DNA from: Pseudomonadota bacterium
Lineage (GTDB): Bacteria > Pseudomonadota > Alphaproteobacteria > Puniceispirillales > Marisalimonadaceae
Reading direction: 5' to 3'
Length of the DNA stretch: 64,000 nucleotides
Assembly: GCA_027625145.1 (NCBI GenBank)
Contig: JAQBXK010000008.1
Span: forward strand, 1 to 64,000
In this document: piece after piece, positions 9,148 to 19,316 of the stretch
How positions within the stretch are numbered: the stretch's first letter is position 1
Layout of the letters: each line of letters starts with the position of its first letter
Program-made: the position numbers and the translations under genes
The notes under the pieces: model-generated
Database searches by the model: none
What the model saw: the letters and a program-made list of their open reading frames with translations, nothing else
Told to the model about the DNA's origin: nothing

Positions 9148-9939
9148 TTACTTATTCTTCCAAACAGGTTTTCTCTTTTCAGAAAAAGCTTCCATTCCTT
9201 CAATGTGATCATCAAGTGCAAAAGTTGAATAAAACAAAGCTCTTTCAGACCTTATCCCTTCTTCTAAAGTAGTCTCATAAGCAACGTTCACAGCTTGTTT
9301 TGCTAATTTAGCTAATGGCTTAGATTTATTAGCTATTTTTAAAGCTATTTCTTTAAGACATTCATCAAATTCATCGTTACTAAAAACTTTGGCAACTAAA
9401 CCCGATATTTCTGCTTCACTTGCTGTAATCATATCGCCAGTTAATACGGCTAACATAGCTTTTGATTTACCAATTGATCTAGTTAGCCTTTGAGAACCTC
9501 CTGCTCCAGGAATAGCTCCTATATTTATTTCTGGTTGACCAAAACGAGCGTTCTCAGAAGCAACAATAAAATCACACATCATAGCTAACTCGCATCCACC
9601 ACCTAAAGCATAACCCTTAACTCCTGCAATAATTGGAGTTTGAATTTTAGGTATGTCAAGCCATCCATTTTCTATATATCTTGATTCAGAAACAGATGCA
9701 AAATTGTGTTTTACCATTTCTTTTAAATCCGCTCCTGCTGCAAAAGCTTTTTCAGAACCAATCAAAACTATACATCCAATAGAAGGGTCTATATCAAATT
9801 TTTCAGCAGCTTCCTTTATTGCTAATATAAAACCTGCTGATAAAGGGTTAAGCTTATTATCGTGATTTAATTGTACCCAACCTATCCCATTATCTGACCA
9901 AACTTTTATCCATTCTGATTTTACAATTATATTACTCAC
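9148..9939 (-). CDS. Enoyl-CoA hydratase (crotonase)
   Basis: This crotonase-fold hydratase of beta-oxidation or short-chain acyl-CoA metabolism closely resembles mitochondrial ECHS1. GYALGGGCELAMMCD holds the first catalytic Glu and FGQPEINIGAIPGAGG the second (Glu117 and Glu137 from this start), so hydratase activity is likely. I start at the GTG at 9939 because a strong GGGGG (9945-9949) lies 5 nt upstream. An upstream TTG at 9951 overlaps that site. The product is 263 residues. It lies directly downstream of pnp and may be read from the same transcript. Confidence 0.9.
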   Translation of the reverse strand: MSNIIVKSEWIKVWSDNGIGWVQLNHDNKLNPLSAGFILAIKEAAEKFDIDPSIGCIVLIGSEKAFAAGADLKEMVKHNFASVSESRYIENGWLDIPKIQTPIIAGVKGYALGGGCELAMMCDFIVASENARFGQPEINIGAIPGAGGSQRLTRSIGKSKAMLAVLTGDMITASEAEISGLVAKVFSNDEFDECLKEIALKIANKSKPLAKLAKQAVNVAYETTLEEGIRSERALFYSTFALDDHIEGMEAFSEKRKPVWKNK

Positions 9940-9961
9940 GATATCCCCCAATTATTATGAT

Positions 9962-12073
9962 CTACTCTTCTTTTATACTTTCTATATCTTCACCTGTTTC
10001 TTGGTTGACACGTTTCATAGATAACTTAACTTTTCCTCTATCATCAAAGCCTATTACTTTTACTTTAACTTCATCACCTTCTTTACAAATATCAGTTGTT
10101 TTTTCTGTACGTGCATTTTGTAATTCTGAAATATGAACTAATCCATCTTTTGATCCAAGAAAATTAACAAAGGCTCCAAAATCAACAGTTTTTACAACTT
10201 TACCATCATAAATAACTCCTAACTCTGCTTCAGCTACAATATCGTTAATTTTCTTTTGTGCCGCTAAAGAGGACTCTGTATCAGATGCAGCTATTTTAAT
10301 AGTTCCATCATCTTCAATATCAACTTTGGCACCTGTTAATTCACAAATTTCTCTTATCATTTTTCCACCAGGTCCAATAACATCACGAATTTTTTCTACT
10401 TTAATTTTCATTGTGGTTATTTTTGGAGCAGTATCAGCAAGAGCTTCTCTAGAAGATTTAATAGCCTTAGACATCTCGTTTAAAATATGAATACGGCCAT
10501 CTTTTGCTTGTCCTAAGGCAATTTCCATTATTTCTTTTGTAATAGAAGTTATTTTAATATCCATTTGGAGGCTAGTAATTCCGTCTACTGTGCCAGCTAC
10601 TTTAAAATCCATATCACCCAAATGATCTTCGTCACCAAGAATATCTGATAAAACAGAAAAATCATCTTTTTCCTTAATTAGCCCCATTGCAATACCTGCA
10701 ACAGGTTTTTTAATTGGCACACCAGCATCCATTAAGGCTAAGGAAGCTCCACAGACTGTTGCCATTGATGACGAACCATTTGACTCAGTCACTTCAGAAA
10801 CAATTCTTACAGTATATGGAAAATCTTCTGCAACTGGCAGTAATGGATGTAATGCTCTCCATGCCAATTTACCGTGACCAATCTCTCTTCTTCCAGGCGA
10901 CCCTACACGTCCAGCTTCTCCTACTGAATATGGAGGAAAATTATAATGAAGCATAAAATTTTCTCTATACTCTCCATCTAAAGCATCTATAATCTGCTCA
11001 TCCTGCCCTGTACCTAATGTAGCAACTACAAGAGCTTGTGTTTCTCCTCTAGTAAATAAAGCCGATCCATGAGCTCTTGGCAATGTTCCTACTTCTGCTA
11101 CAATTGGCCTAACTGTTGTAGTATCTCTTCCATCAATTCTCTTTTTTGTCTTTAAAATACTACCTCTAACTATTTCAGCTTCAATATTTTTTGTTAATGA
11201 AGATGCAAGCGTCATATTAGGTTTTTCTCCAAGAGATAAGATAATTTCATTTCTTATTTCAGATAACATTTTAGATCTTTTGGACTTATCCATTTCTTTA
11301 TAAGCTTTTTCAAACTTCTTTTGAGAAGGCTTTAAAATTTTTAAATATTCTTTTTGTTCTTTAGGTTCTTCTGCTAAAGGACGAGGTTCTTTAGCCGCAA
11401 CTTCTGCTAATTCTATTATTGCTTTTATTACTGCACCCATTTCTTTATGACCAAAATCAACAGCACCTAACATTATCTCTTCTGACAATTCAGACGCTTC
11501 AGATTCTACCATTAAAACTCCTTTTTTAGTCCCAGCAACAACTAGGTCTAAAGTAGCATTTTTCATTTGTTCTGTAGTAGGGTTTAGAATATATTTTTCT
11601 CCATCCCATCCAACTCTACATGCTCCGATAGGACCCATAAATGGCAATCCGGAAATTGTCAAAGCTGCTGAAGCTCCAATGAGTGAGATAATATCAGGAT
11701 CATTTTCCATATCATGAGCTAAAACAGTTGCAATTATTTGAGTTTCATTTTTATAACTTTTATGAAATAAAGGCCTTATTGGTCTATCAATTAACCTACA
11801 AACTAATGTTTCTTTTTCTGATGGCCTACCTTCTCTCTTAAAAAATCCTCCAGGTATTCTTCCTGCAGCAAAGGCTTTTTCTTGATAATTAACAGTTAAA
11901 GGAAAAAAATCTATTCCAGGTTTAGCAGTTGATGCTCCAACAGCGGTACATAAAACTTGTGTTCCACCATATGTAATCATAACTGCTCCATCAGCCTGAC
12001 GTGCAATTTTTCCCGTTTCTAAAGTTAATAAACGTCCACCCCATGTAATTTCTTTACGATATACTTCAAACAT
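9962..12073 (-). CDS. pnp: Polyribonucleotide nucleotidyltransferase (PNPase)
   Basis: PNPase is a 3'-to-5' phosphorolytic exoribonuclease and a core part of RNA decay. Two RNase PH domains (the second with [14 protein letters not shown] and [13 protein letters not shown]) flank a helical linker. They are followed by a KH domain ([15 protein letters not shown] near residue 560) and an S1 domain ([26 protein letters not shown]). I favour the second of two adjacent ATGs, because AAAGGA is 7 nt from it and [13 protein letters not shown] matches the family start. At 703 residues it is full length. It lies 117 bp after rpsO, the usual rpsO-pnp pairing. Confidence 0.97.
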   Translation of the reverse strand: MFEVYRKEITWGGRLLTLETGKIARQADGAVMITYGGTQVLCTAVGASTAKPGIDFFPLTVNYQEKAFAAGRIPGGFFKREGRPSEKETLVCRLIDRPIRPLFHKSYKNETQIIATVLAHDMENDPDIISLIGASAALTISGLPFMGPIGACRVGWDGEKYILNPTTEQMKNATLDLVVAGTKKGVLMVESEASELSEEIMLGAVDFGHKEMGAVIKAIIELAEVAAKEPRPLAEEPKEQKEYLKILKPSQKKFEKAYKEMDKSKRSKMLSEIRNEIILSLGEKPNMTLASSLTKNIEAEIVRGSILKTKKRIDGRDTTTVRPIVAEVGTLPRAHGSALFTRGETQALVVATLGTGQDEQIIDALDGEYRENFMLHYNFPPYSVGEAGRVGSPGRREIGHGKLAWRALHPLLPVAEDFPYTVRIVSEVTESNGSSSMATVCGASLALMDAGVPIKKPVAGIAMGLIKEKDDFSVLSDILGDEDHLGDMDFKVAGTVDGITSLQMDIKITSITKEIMEIALGQAKDGRIHILNEMSKAIKSSREALADTAPKITTMKIKVEKIRDVIGPGGKMIREICELTGAKVDIEDDGTIKIAASDTESSLAAQKKINDIVAEAELGVIYDGKVVKTVDFGAFVNFLGSKDGLVHISELQNARTEKTTDICKEGDEVKVKVIGFDDRGKVKLSMKRVNQETGEDIESIKEE

Positions 12074-12145
12074 CATTTTATCCTTTACCTACTACACTAA
12101 ATTCTTCTTATTATTATATATTTTTAACATGACTTATTGATAAAA

Positions 12146-12170
12146 ATAACACTGTTATATCTCTAATAAC
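12146..12170 (-). promoter_or_regulatory. Competing short stems in the rpsO-pnp spacer
   Basis: The GTTAT at 12054+100 (12154-12158) can pair with ATAAC at 12166-12170 or with ATAAC at 12146-12150. These two 5-bp stems are mutually exclusive. On the minus strand the second is followed by a short T run. It could be a weak attenuator or processing site for pnp, but such short AT stems also arise by chance in this AT-rich sequence. Confidence 0.2.
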
Positions 12171-12190
12171 CTTCAAAATTATATTAAATT

Positions 12191-12460
12191 TTATCTTCTT
12201 AGTCCTAATTTTTGAATTAGTCCTTGATAACGATCATCATTTTTATTCTTAATATATTGTAATAAATTTCTTCTTTGTCCAACCATACTAAGAAGACCAC
12301 GACGTGATCCAAAATCTTTTTTATGAACTTTAAGATGCTCTGTTAAATTTTTAATTCTCTCTGACAATATCGCGACCTGAACATCTGCTGATCCAGTGTC
12401 TTGTCCACCTTTTCCAAAAGTTTTAATTATTTCAACTGTTTTTTCTTTTTCTATCGACAT
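12191..12460 (-). CDS. rpsO: 30S ribosomal protein S15
   Basis: S15 is a primary 16S rRNA-binding protein of the small-subunit platform. The product is 89 residues, as usual, with the signatures [30 protein letters not shown] and [11 protein letters not shown]. Of two close ATGs I take 12460: GAAGGG lies 7 nt before it but only 1 nt before the upstream ATG, and MSIEKEK matches the family. It sits between truB and pnp, the standard order of this translation/RNA cluster. Confidence 0.97.
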   Translation of the reverse strand: MSIEKEKTVEIIKTFGKGGQDTGSADVQVAILSERIKNLTEHLKVHKKDFGSRRGLLSMVGQRRNLLQYIKNKNDDRYQGLIQKLGLRR

Positions 12461-12476
12461 CGTCATTCCCTTCTAT

Positions 12477-13415
12477 TTAAAAATTAATTATACGAACAGG
12501 CTTAACTATACCATCATAAATTGTTATAAAAGCTATTAAATCATCATCTTCAGTAGCATAAATTTTTTCGAATTTGTGATAATTTGGATATTTTTTTAAA
12601 AAATGATCTATGCTTTCTAAAGAATTTAAGTCAAGCTTTTGACCTTGTTTTATTCGCCTCGCTTCATAACCGTTTAAAACTAATGCCGGGATGTCGTCTA
12701 GCACAGCCTTAATTGGTAATACTTTATTAAAAACTGAGTGACTATGTATTATTTCTGGAGAAAAATCTATAAAAATCGTATCTTTTTCTTCGAAATTACC
12801 AACAGATAATCTCCTAAGTTCAATTACATGCCCTTTTGTATTCAATCTTTCTGCTAAATCTTTTGCTAAAGATCTTACATATGTCCCTTTTCCACATTTA
12901 ACAATAAATTCTGCAGTATCAACATTAATAATTCTTTTTAATAGTAATTCGTATATTTCTATATCTCTAAATTCATGATTTACTATAATATTTTTTCTAG
13001 CGAGCTTATATGAACGTTGTCCATTAATTTTAATTGCTGAATATGCAGGTGGTTTTTGCTTAATTTTTCCAATAAAACTTGGAATTATAGAATTAATTTG
13101 ATTTATGTTAGGTCTTACTTTTGATGTTTCTAAAATTACTCCTTCTAAATCATCTGTTTCAGTTGTTTCTCCCCATTTAATTGTAAATAAATAAACTTTT
13201 TTCTTATTTTGAATGAATGAAATAGCCTTAGTAGCTTCACCTATAGCTATTGGAAGTATACCTGAGGCCAATGGATCTAATGTGCCTCCATGCCCAACTT
13301 TTTTTATATTTAATATCTTTGAAATCTTGGTGACTGCAAATCGGGATGAAATCCCAACTGGTTTATCTAATACTATCCAACCATTAATTTTTCTGTAATA
13401 ATTAATCTCACCCAT
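12477..13415 (-). CDS. truB: tRNA pseudouridine-55 synthase TruB
   Basis: TruB makes pseudouridine 55 in the T-loop of tRNAs. The catalytic Asp lies in VGHGGTLDPLASGILPIAIGEATK. Other TruB motifs are NGWIVLDKPVGISS at the start, YLFTIKWGETTETDD, KQKPPAYSAIKINGQRSYK and KGTYVRSLAKDL. At 312 residues it is normal. It starts 10 bp after rbfA stops and ends 16 bp before rpsO, inside the rimP-to-pnp operon. Confidence 0.97.
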   Translation of the reverse strand: MGEINYYRKINGWIVLDKPVGISSRFAVTKISKILNIKKVGHGGTLDPLASGILPIAIGEATKAISFIQNKKKVYLFTIKWGETTETDDLEGVILETSKVRPNINQINSIIPSFIGKIKQKPPAYSAIKINGQRSYKLARKNIIVNHEFRDIEIYELLLKRIINVDTAEFIVKCGKGTYVRSLAKDLAERLNTKGHVIELRRLSVGNFEEKDTIFIDFSPEIIHSHSVFNKVLPIKAVLDDIPALVLNGYEARRIKQGQKLDLNSLESIDHFLKKYPNYHKFEKIYATEDDDLIAFITIYDGIVKPVRIINF

Positions 13416-13425
13416 TCATTAGCTA

Positions 13426-13830
13426 CTAGTTATTATTGTTTATTTTTTGAATTATGTTATCTATTTTACTTGCATACTCAAATGTTGTATCAATTACAAA
13501 ATTTAGTCTTGGAATTTGCCTCATTCTTATATCACTTGATATTAATTTTTGAATATATCCTTTTATCCTGTTTAAGCCTTCAAGAACTTCAGTTTTTTGT
13601 TCACCACCTAATGGCATAAAATAGACTTTAGCATGCTTTAGATCAGGGCTTACATCTACTTCTGTTACAGTAATATTTTTACTTTCTAGAATAGGGTCAT
13701 AAAAAGTTTCACGATGTAATGCATTAGAGATTAAATGTCTTAATTCTTCTCCAACTCTTAATTGTCGTTGAGAATGTGTTGTGCTATCCTTTTTTTTTCT
13801 TTTTGTTTTAAAATTAAATTTATTTTCCAT
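13426..13830 (-). CDS. rbfA: Ribosome-binding factor A
   Basis: RbfA is a small KH-fold factor for late maturation of the 30S subunit (16S 5' end). The segments RVGEELRHLISNAL, ITVTEVDVSPDLKHAKVYFMPLG and RMRQIPRLNFVIDTTFEYASKID are typical. The 134-residue length and the position between infB and truB agree. A lysine-rich N-terminal extension (KFNFKTKRKKKD) precedes the fold, as in many alphaproteobacterial homologues. Confidence 0.95.
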   Translation of the reverse strand: MENKFNFKTKRKKKDSTTHSQRQLRVGEELRHLISNALHRETFYDPILESKNITVTEVDVSPDLKHAKVYFMPLGGEQKTEVLEGLNRIKGYIQKLISSDIRMRQIPRLNFVIDTTFEYASKIDNIIQKINNNN

Positions 13831-13837
13831 TACTGAT

Positions 13838-16417
13838 CTAACCTAGCTTTTTATCAATAGAATCCAAACTTCTTGCCACTTCTTTAACTTCAAAGCACTC
13901 CATTATATCACCATCTTGAAGATCATTATAAATTTCAAAACCCATTCCACATTCAGTTCCTTGTCGAACTTCTTTTACCTCATCTTTAAATCTTCTTAGT
14001 GTTTTTAACATACCTTGGTGAACAACAGTATTATCTCTGAGTAGTCTAAAACTACATCCTCTTTTCACAATACCTTCTGTAACAAAACAACCAGCTATTT
14101 TACCAATTTTTGAAACAGAAAACACTTTCCTAATTTCAGCATATCCAATAAATGTCTCTTGAAAATCTGGATCTAAAAGTCCAGTTAAAGCTAATTTAGC
14201 ATCTTCTATTAATTCATATATGATTGAGTGATACCTTATCTCAACACCGTCTCTTCTTGATAGATCTCTGGCTTTAGGAACAGCTCTTACATTAAAAGCA
14301 AAAACAAGAGCAGAAGACGCAGCAGCTAAAGATATATCAGATTCATTTATTGCCCCAACGGCTCCAGTTAACACTTTTATTTTTACTAAAGAATTTCCAA
14401 TTTTTTCTAATGCAACTTTTATAGCTTCTAATGAACCATGAACATCTGTTTTAATAACAACAGGTAATTCAGAAGCTTCACCAGCCTGAATGTCTGCTAA
14501 CATTTGCTCTACCGAACCTCTGGCAGATTGTGTTACCTCTTTTTCTTTAAATTTTCTTGCTCTATACTCAGCTATTTCTCTTGCTTTTCCTTCAGTTTCA
14601 ACTACGTTTGCTAAATCTCCTGCATTTGGAGTTCCAGACAAACCTAGAACTTCAACAGGAAAAGATGGTCCTGCACTCTTAATTCTTTCGCCATTATTAT
14701 TTAACAGAGCTCTAACTTTGCCTGATTCACTTCCTACTACAATTATATCTCCAATATTTAAGGTTCCAGATTTTACTAGTAAAGTTATTACAGAACCTTT
14801 TCCTTTTTCTACTCTAGATTCAATAACAACACCTTCAGCATTAATTGTTGAATCACTTTTAAGTTCCATTAACTCAGCTTGAAGCTCTAGAGCTTCTATT
14901 AAATCATTAAGGCCTTCTTTGTTTTTTGCTGAAACATTTATACATTGGATGTCACCTCCCATCTCTTCAGGCACAAGCTCGTGTTGAAGCAATTCACTGC
15001 GAACCTTATTTGGGTTTGCCTCAGGTTTATCACATTTATTAATAGCAACTATAATTGGACAAGCAGCTGCTTTGGCGTGTTTGATAGCTTCTATAGTTTG
15101 AGTTTTAATCCCATCATCTGCAGCAACAACTAATACTACAATATCAGTGACATTAGCTCCTCTTGCTCTCATTTCTGTAAATGCTTCATGACCTGGCGTA
15201 TCTATAAAAGATATTTTTGATCCAGATTTAGTGGTTATTTGATAAGCACCTATATGTTGTGTAATTCCACCAGCTTCTCCTTCAGCAACTTTTGTTTGCC
15301 TTAATGCATCTAATAAAGAAGTTTTACCGTGATCAACATGTCCCATTATTGTTACAATAGGAGGTCTAACAGTTAAATTTTTAGGATCTTTCACTGAGCT
15401 AATCAAATCTAACTCTATATCGGATTCGGAAACTCTTTTAACCTTATGACCAAATTCAGTTGTTATTAACTCTGCTGTTTCTGTATCTATTACTTCATTT
15501 GCTGTAGCCATAACTCCATTTTTCATTAGCTCTTTAATGACATCAGCTGTTCTCTCTGTCATCCTGTTTGCTAATTCTGAAACAGTTATTCTATCAGGAA
15601 TAATAACTTCCCTAAATTGTTTAACAGCAGGATTATTATCAGCTTGCATTCTAGCTTTTTCTCTTCCTCTTTTAATAGAAGCAAGCGATCTAACCCTTAC
15701 ATTATCTGAATCTAAGGCTCGAGCAATCGTCAATTTTCCTTGTCTTTTTTCATTTAATCCACGTGTCCAAGATGGTTTTTTAGCAACTTCTTTAAAAGCC
15801 TCTTTATCTTGTATATTACTAAAATTTCTTATTTTTGAGTTATTAGATCCGGTTTCATCATCAGATAATTTTTGCCTATCTTTTTCAGCTTGAAAAGCAG
15901 CTTCTTCAGCTAATTTAGCTTCAACTTGAGCTTTCTTCTGTTCAGCCTCAATTTTTTTAATCTCTAAAATTTCGGCTAACTCTACTTCCCTTCTTGCTAA
16001 CAATTGATCTTCAGGAGCTAAGTTAGACGCTGCCACACTTGCTATTTCAGCATTAGCAGCAACACGAGCTTCCTCAGCTTTAGCATGTTCAAGTTTTTTT
16101 ATTGCTAATGTTTCTGCTTCTGCAGCTGTTTTAGCCAAGCCTTCTTGTAGAATTTTACTTCTTGATTGTATTTCTTGTGCACTTAATCCAGAATTATTTT
16201 CTATATTTAGTTTTTCATTACTATTTTTATTTAAAATATAGTTTGCTAGCGGTCTTTTTGTCCGCTTAACTTCGACTTGAACTGTACTTCTACCAGAACG
16301 TGAATTAGTTGTAACTCCTCTAGCAGATTTAGAAGATGTAACAGAGTTATTTAAAGTTAATTTACCACCAAAAGAAAGACTTAATTTTTTTCTTTCTCCG
16401 CTACTTTTTTCATCCAT
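13838..16417 (-). CDS. infB: Translation initiation factor IF-2
   Basis: IF-2 is the GTPase that brings initiator tRNA to the 30S subunit. After a long charged N-terminal region rich in Ala/Glu/Lys (residues about 80-190, likely coiled coil), the GTPase motifs appear: G1 GHVDHGKTSLLD, G3 DTPGHEAF and G4 NKCDKP. Beta-barrel and IF2 C-domains follow. At 859 residues it is within the family's range. It is preceded by nusA at only 34 bp, so the small ylxR gene usually found between them is missing. Confidence 0.97.
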   Translation of the reverse strand: MDEKSSGERKKLSLSFGGKLTLNNSVTSSKSARGVTTNSRSGRSTVQVEVKRTKRPLANYILNKNSNEKLNIENNSGLSAQEIQSRSKILQEGLAKTAAEAETLAIKKLEHAKAEEARVAANAEIASVAASNLAPEDQLLARREVELAEILEIKKIEAEQKKAQVEAKLAEEAAFQAEKDRQKLSDDETGSNNSKIRNFSNIQDKEAFKEVAKKPSWTRGLNEKRQGKLTIARALDSDNVRVRSLASIKRGREKARMQADNNPAVKQFREVIIPDRITVSELANRMTERTADVIKELMKNGVMATANEVIDTETAELITTEFGHKVKRVSESDIELDLISSVKDPKNLTVRPPIVTIMGHVDHGKTSLLDALRQTKVAEGEAGGITQHIGAYQITTKSGSKISFIDTPGHEAFTEMRARGANVTDIVVLVVAADDGIKTQTIEAIKHAKAAACPIIVAINKCDKPEANPNKVRSELLQHELVPEEMGGDIQCINVSAKNKEGLNDLIEALELQAELMELKSDSTINAEGVVIESRVEKGKGSVITLLVKSGTLNIGDIIVVGSESGKVRALLNNNGERIKSAGPSFPVEVLGLSGTPNAGDLANVVETEGKAREIAEYRARKFKEKEVTQSARGSVEQMLADIQAGEASELPVVIKTDVHGSLEAIKVALEKIGNSLVKIKVLTGAVGAINESDISLAAASSALVFAFNVRAVPKARDLSRRDGVEIRYHSIIYELIEDAKLALTGLLDPDFQETFIGYAEIRKVFSVSKIGKIAGCFVTEGIVKRGCSFRLLRDNTVVHQGMLKTLRRFKDEVKEVRQGTECGMGFEIYNDLQDGDIMECFEVKEVARSLDSIDKKLG

Positions 16418-16451
16418 AATACCTATTTCCTTAGTTCATTTTTTTATTAAA

Positions 16452-17972
16452 CTAATTATTCAGATTTTCATCTGAAAACCAATGTTCTCTTGCAGACATA
16501 ATAACAGAACCCGCCATCTCTTCATTAAGAAAAACTTCTTTTCCAAGTATGTTATATAATTCTTCGCTATCTAATTCAGCAAGATCATCAAGTGTTTTAA
16601 TTTTATTTTCTGCTAGGACTAAAATATTTTGTTTACTTAACTTATCAAAATTATATAAATCATCGCTGACTTTTAATTTCTTTAAAGAATTTTCAACCCG
16701 CTCATTTTCTATTTTCATATAGTTTTTTGCTCTTTCACTTAGTTCAGAAGCAATGTCAATGTCGAACCCTTCAATAGCCTCCAACTCATCCAAAGACGCA
16801 TCAGCTATATCTTCAATTGAAACAAAACCTTCTCCAACCATTAGATGAGCAATAACATCATCAATATCTAATGCTTCTATGAATATTTTCGTTCTTATAG
16901 AAAACTCTTCCTGTCTACGATCAGATTCTTCAGCTTCTGTTAAAATATCTACATACCAATTTGTTAATTGAGACGCTAATCTAACATTTTGCCCTCTTCT
17001 ACCTATAGCTAGGGACAACTGGTCATCAGGAACAACTACTTCCATTCTTCCTGCATCCTGATCCATTACAACTTTAGATGGAACAGCAGGAGCTAATGCA
17101 TTAATAACAAAAGTTACTGGATCCTCAGACCAAGGTATAATTTCAATTTTTTCTCCTTGCAACTCTCCAACTACTGCCTGTACTCTAGAACCTCTCATTC
17201 CAACACAAGCACCAACTGGATCAATACTAGGGTCATTTGAAAATGCCGTCATTTTAGCTCTACTTCCCGGCTCTCTTGCAACTCCTTTAATTTCAATAAT
17301 TCCATCATAAATCTCAGGAACTTCCTGGGTAAATAAAGCAGCTAAAAATTCATTACAAGAGCGTGATAAGAATATCTGAGGACCTCTAACTTCTTCTCTT
17401 ACATCTATTATATAAGATCTTAGTCTATCTCCAGGCCTTAACTGTTCTCGGGGAATCATTTGATCTTTTTTAATTGTAGCTTCAGCTCTACCTAAATCTA
17501 TAGTTATAGAATGATTTTCAACTCTTTTAATAGTTCCTATAACAATTTCGCCAATTCTATCTTTATATTCTTGGAATTGTCTTTGTCTTTCTGCCTCTCG
17601 TACTTTTTGAGATATTACTTGCTTAGCTGTTTGTGCAGCTATACGACCAAAGTCAATTTGAGGAAGTGTTTCTTTATAAAAATCACCTATACTCAAGTTA
17701 AGCTTTCTTCTTTCAGATTCCTGGAAAGTCATTTGTATTGCTTCATTATCTATTGCTTCTACCACTTCAGTATATTGAGCAATAACTATCGCACCATTTT
17801 TTCTGTCAATATTTGCACGAATATCTCTATCAATACCATATTTAGATCTTGCTGCCTTCTGAATAGCCTCTTCCATTGCTAAAATAACTTCTTCTTTATC
17901 AATAGACTTTTCTCTAGAAACAGCCTCAGCAACTTGAATTAACTCTAATCTAGGTATGGATTTTAGTTCCAT
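16452..17972 (-). CDS. nusA: Transcription termination/antitermination factor NusA
   Basis: NusA binds RNA polymerase and modulates pausing, termination and antitermination. The N-terminal domain (residues 1-130) is followed by an S1 domain (GEIVIGTIKRVENHSITIDLGRAEATI), KH domains (VGACVGMRGSRVQAVVGEL; SLAIGRRGQNVRLASQLTNW) and C-terminal acidic helix-hairpin repeats (LMVGEGFVSIEDIADASLDE). At 506 residues this is the long alphaproteobacterial form with acidic repeats. It lies 10 bp after rimP. Confidence 0.97.
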   Translation of the reverse strand: MELKSIPRLELIQVAEAVSREKSIDKEEVILAMEEAIQKAARSKYGIDRDIRANIDRKNGAIVIAQYTEVVEAIDNEAIQMTFQESERRKLNLSIGDFYKETLPQIDFGRIAAQTAKQVISQKVREAERQRQFQEYKDRIGEIVIGTIKRVENHSITIDLGRAEATIKKDQMIPREQLRPGDRLRSYIIDVREEVRGPQIFLSRSCNEFLAALFTQEVPEIYDGIIEIKGVAREPGSRAKMTAFSNDPSIDPVGACVGMRGSRVQAVVGELQGEKIEIIPWSEDPVTFVINALAPAVPSKVVMDQDAGRMEVVVPDDQLSLAIGRRGQNVRLASQLTNWYVDILTEAEESDRRQEEFSIRTKIFIEALDIDDVIAHLMVGEGFVSIEDIADASLDELEAIEGFDIDIASELSERAKNYMKIENERVENSLKKLKVSDDLYNFDKLSKQNILVLAENKIKTLDDLAELDSEELYNILGKEVFLNEEMAGSVIMSAREHWFSDENLNN

Positions 17973-17982
17973 TTTTTTTTCC

Positions 17983-18486
17983 TCATATAATTTCTTTATT
18001 CTTTAATTGTGTATTCTTATTTTCAATAGCCCAGTTTAAATCAATATTAGATTTATCAATTTCAGAAAAATTAATTTTCATTTCATTTTCTTCAGTTTCT
18101 AAAACTATCGAACCTTGTTTATCTAAGCCTTTTAAAAATCCCTTATAAGACTTTTTACCCAAATACGTTTCTTTTAAAGTAATCTTTACTTTAGTGTCCT
18201 TAAAATATTTATAATCATCTAATGAAGTCAATGGCCTTGCAAGCCCTCCAGATGACACTTCAAGAGTATATGCTGAAGTAATAGGATCTTCAACATCTAA
18301 GAATGCTGATATCTGCCTACTAAGAAAAGTGCAATCTGCTATATCCATTCCCCTATCACTAATTCTTTCAGCCATAATCTGCAATGTTTTTCTTCCGTTT
18401 ACACTTATTATTTTAACTCTTATTAGATGATAACCAAGATCCTCCAATCTTATTAATAAAATTTCTTTGATATTATCTTCAACCAT
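17983..18486 (-). CDS. rimP: Ribosome maturation factor RimP
   Basis: RimP assists maturation of the 30S subunit. Family signatures seen are LGYHLIRVKII, RTLQIMAER, MDIADCTFLSRQISAFLDVEDPI and YTLEVSSGGLARPL. The 167-residue length is usual. It is first in the rimP-nusA-infB-rbfA-truB-rpsO-pnp string. A terminator hairpin belonging to trmB lies about 25 bp upstream, so this operon should have its own promoter inside the trmB-rimP gap, but I could not define one. Confidence 0.95.
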   Translation of the reverse strand: MVEDNIKEILLIRLEDLGYHLIRVKIISVNGRKTLQIMAERISDRGMDIADCTFLSRQISAFLDVEDPITSAYTLEVSSGGLARPLTSLDDYKYFKDTKVKITLKETYLGKKSYKGFLKGLDKQGSIVLETEENEMKINFSEIDKSNIDLNWAIENKNTQLKNKEII

Positions 18487-18508
18487 AAAAATTTAACTGC
18501 CTTTAAAA

Positions 18509-18536
18509 TAAAAAAGTGAGCCATTAGACTCACTTT
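18509..18536 (-). terminator. Intrinsic terminator after trmB
   Basis: A perfect 8-bp stem (AAAGTGAG at 18513-18520 with CTCACTTT at 18529-18536) has an 8-nt loop. Read on the minus strand it runs into a T tract. It lies about 75 bp beyond the trmB stop and upstream of rimP, so it separates the lnt-metK-trmB transcript from the rimP-nusA operon. Confidence 0.8.
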
Positions 18537-18608
18537 GATTTTATTATAATTTTTTTCTTTGAAAAAATCAATAACTTTGAAATTTCAAATTAAATATTAT
18601 TATAAATT

Positions 18609-19316
18609 TTAAGTTTTTTCAAAAATAAACCAACTTGGAATATTTTCTTTTGCAAATGATTTCTGTTCATATTTAGTAGAAAAACAATCTGCAGGTCTAT
18701 TTTGCCAGTCCGTTATTGTATTTGCTTGCCACAAATAACCTTTATGACTTTGAAATATTTCTAAAATCCAGCTCTTCATTAAGGAATGATCCGTTGCAAG
18801 AGTTATTTTTCCATTAGGCACTAAAATTTTGTATAAATTATCAATAAATATCTCTTGCACTAACCTTCTATTTTTATGCTTAGATTTTGGCCAAGGGTCG
18901 GGGAATAATATTTTAATTTCAGAAACACTCCCTGAAGGAAATAAAGGAATAATTTTTCTAATATCATCAGGCCAAATTTTTATATTCTTAATATCATTTT
19001 TTAATAAAATTTTAATTAATTTTGCATTTGTATTTAAAAATGGATCTGCACCAATATAACATATATCAGGATTATTTATTGCTGAATTAGCTAAATTATC
19101 ACCACCTCCAAACCCAATTTCAAGAATTATCTTTTTGTGATCTATTTCAAATAAACTTTGTGAAATAGAATTATTTTCGTTTTTGAAGAAATCCTCTAAT
19201 TTTATAATATAAAATAAATTTCCCTGCTTAAGAGCTATTTGGCTGGATTCCGATAACTTTCTACCTTTTCTTCTACCATAAAATCTTTGTTCTTTATTAA
19301 CCGTAAGGTTATTCAA
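18609..19316 (-). CDS. trmB: tRNA (guanine-46-N7)-methyltransferase
   Basis: TrmB is a SAM-dependent enzyme that makes m7G46 in the tRNA variable loop. Motifs seen are RRKGRKLSESSQIAL at the start, SAM-binding LEIGFGGGDNL, and the TrmB signature LFPDPWPKSKHKNRRLVQ. It ends with the usual C-terminal CFSTKYEQKS...IPSWFIFE. The length is 235 residues. It starts immediately after the metK stop, without a gap, and is closed by an intrinsic terminator. Confidence 0.96.
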   Translation of the reverse strand: MNNLTVNKEQRFYGRRKGRKLSESSQIALKQGNLFYIIKLEDFFKNENNSISQSLFEIDHKKIILEIGFGGGDNLANSAINNPDICYIGADPFLNTNAKLIKILLKNDIKNIKIWPDDIRKIIPLFPSGSVSEIKILFPDPWPKSKHKNRRLVQEIFIDNLYKILVPNGKITLATDHSLMKSWILEIFQSHKGYLWQANTITDWQNRPADCFSTKYEQKSFAKENIPSWFIFEKT

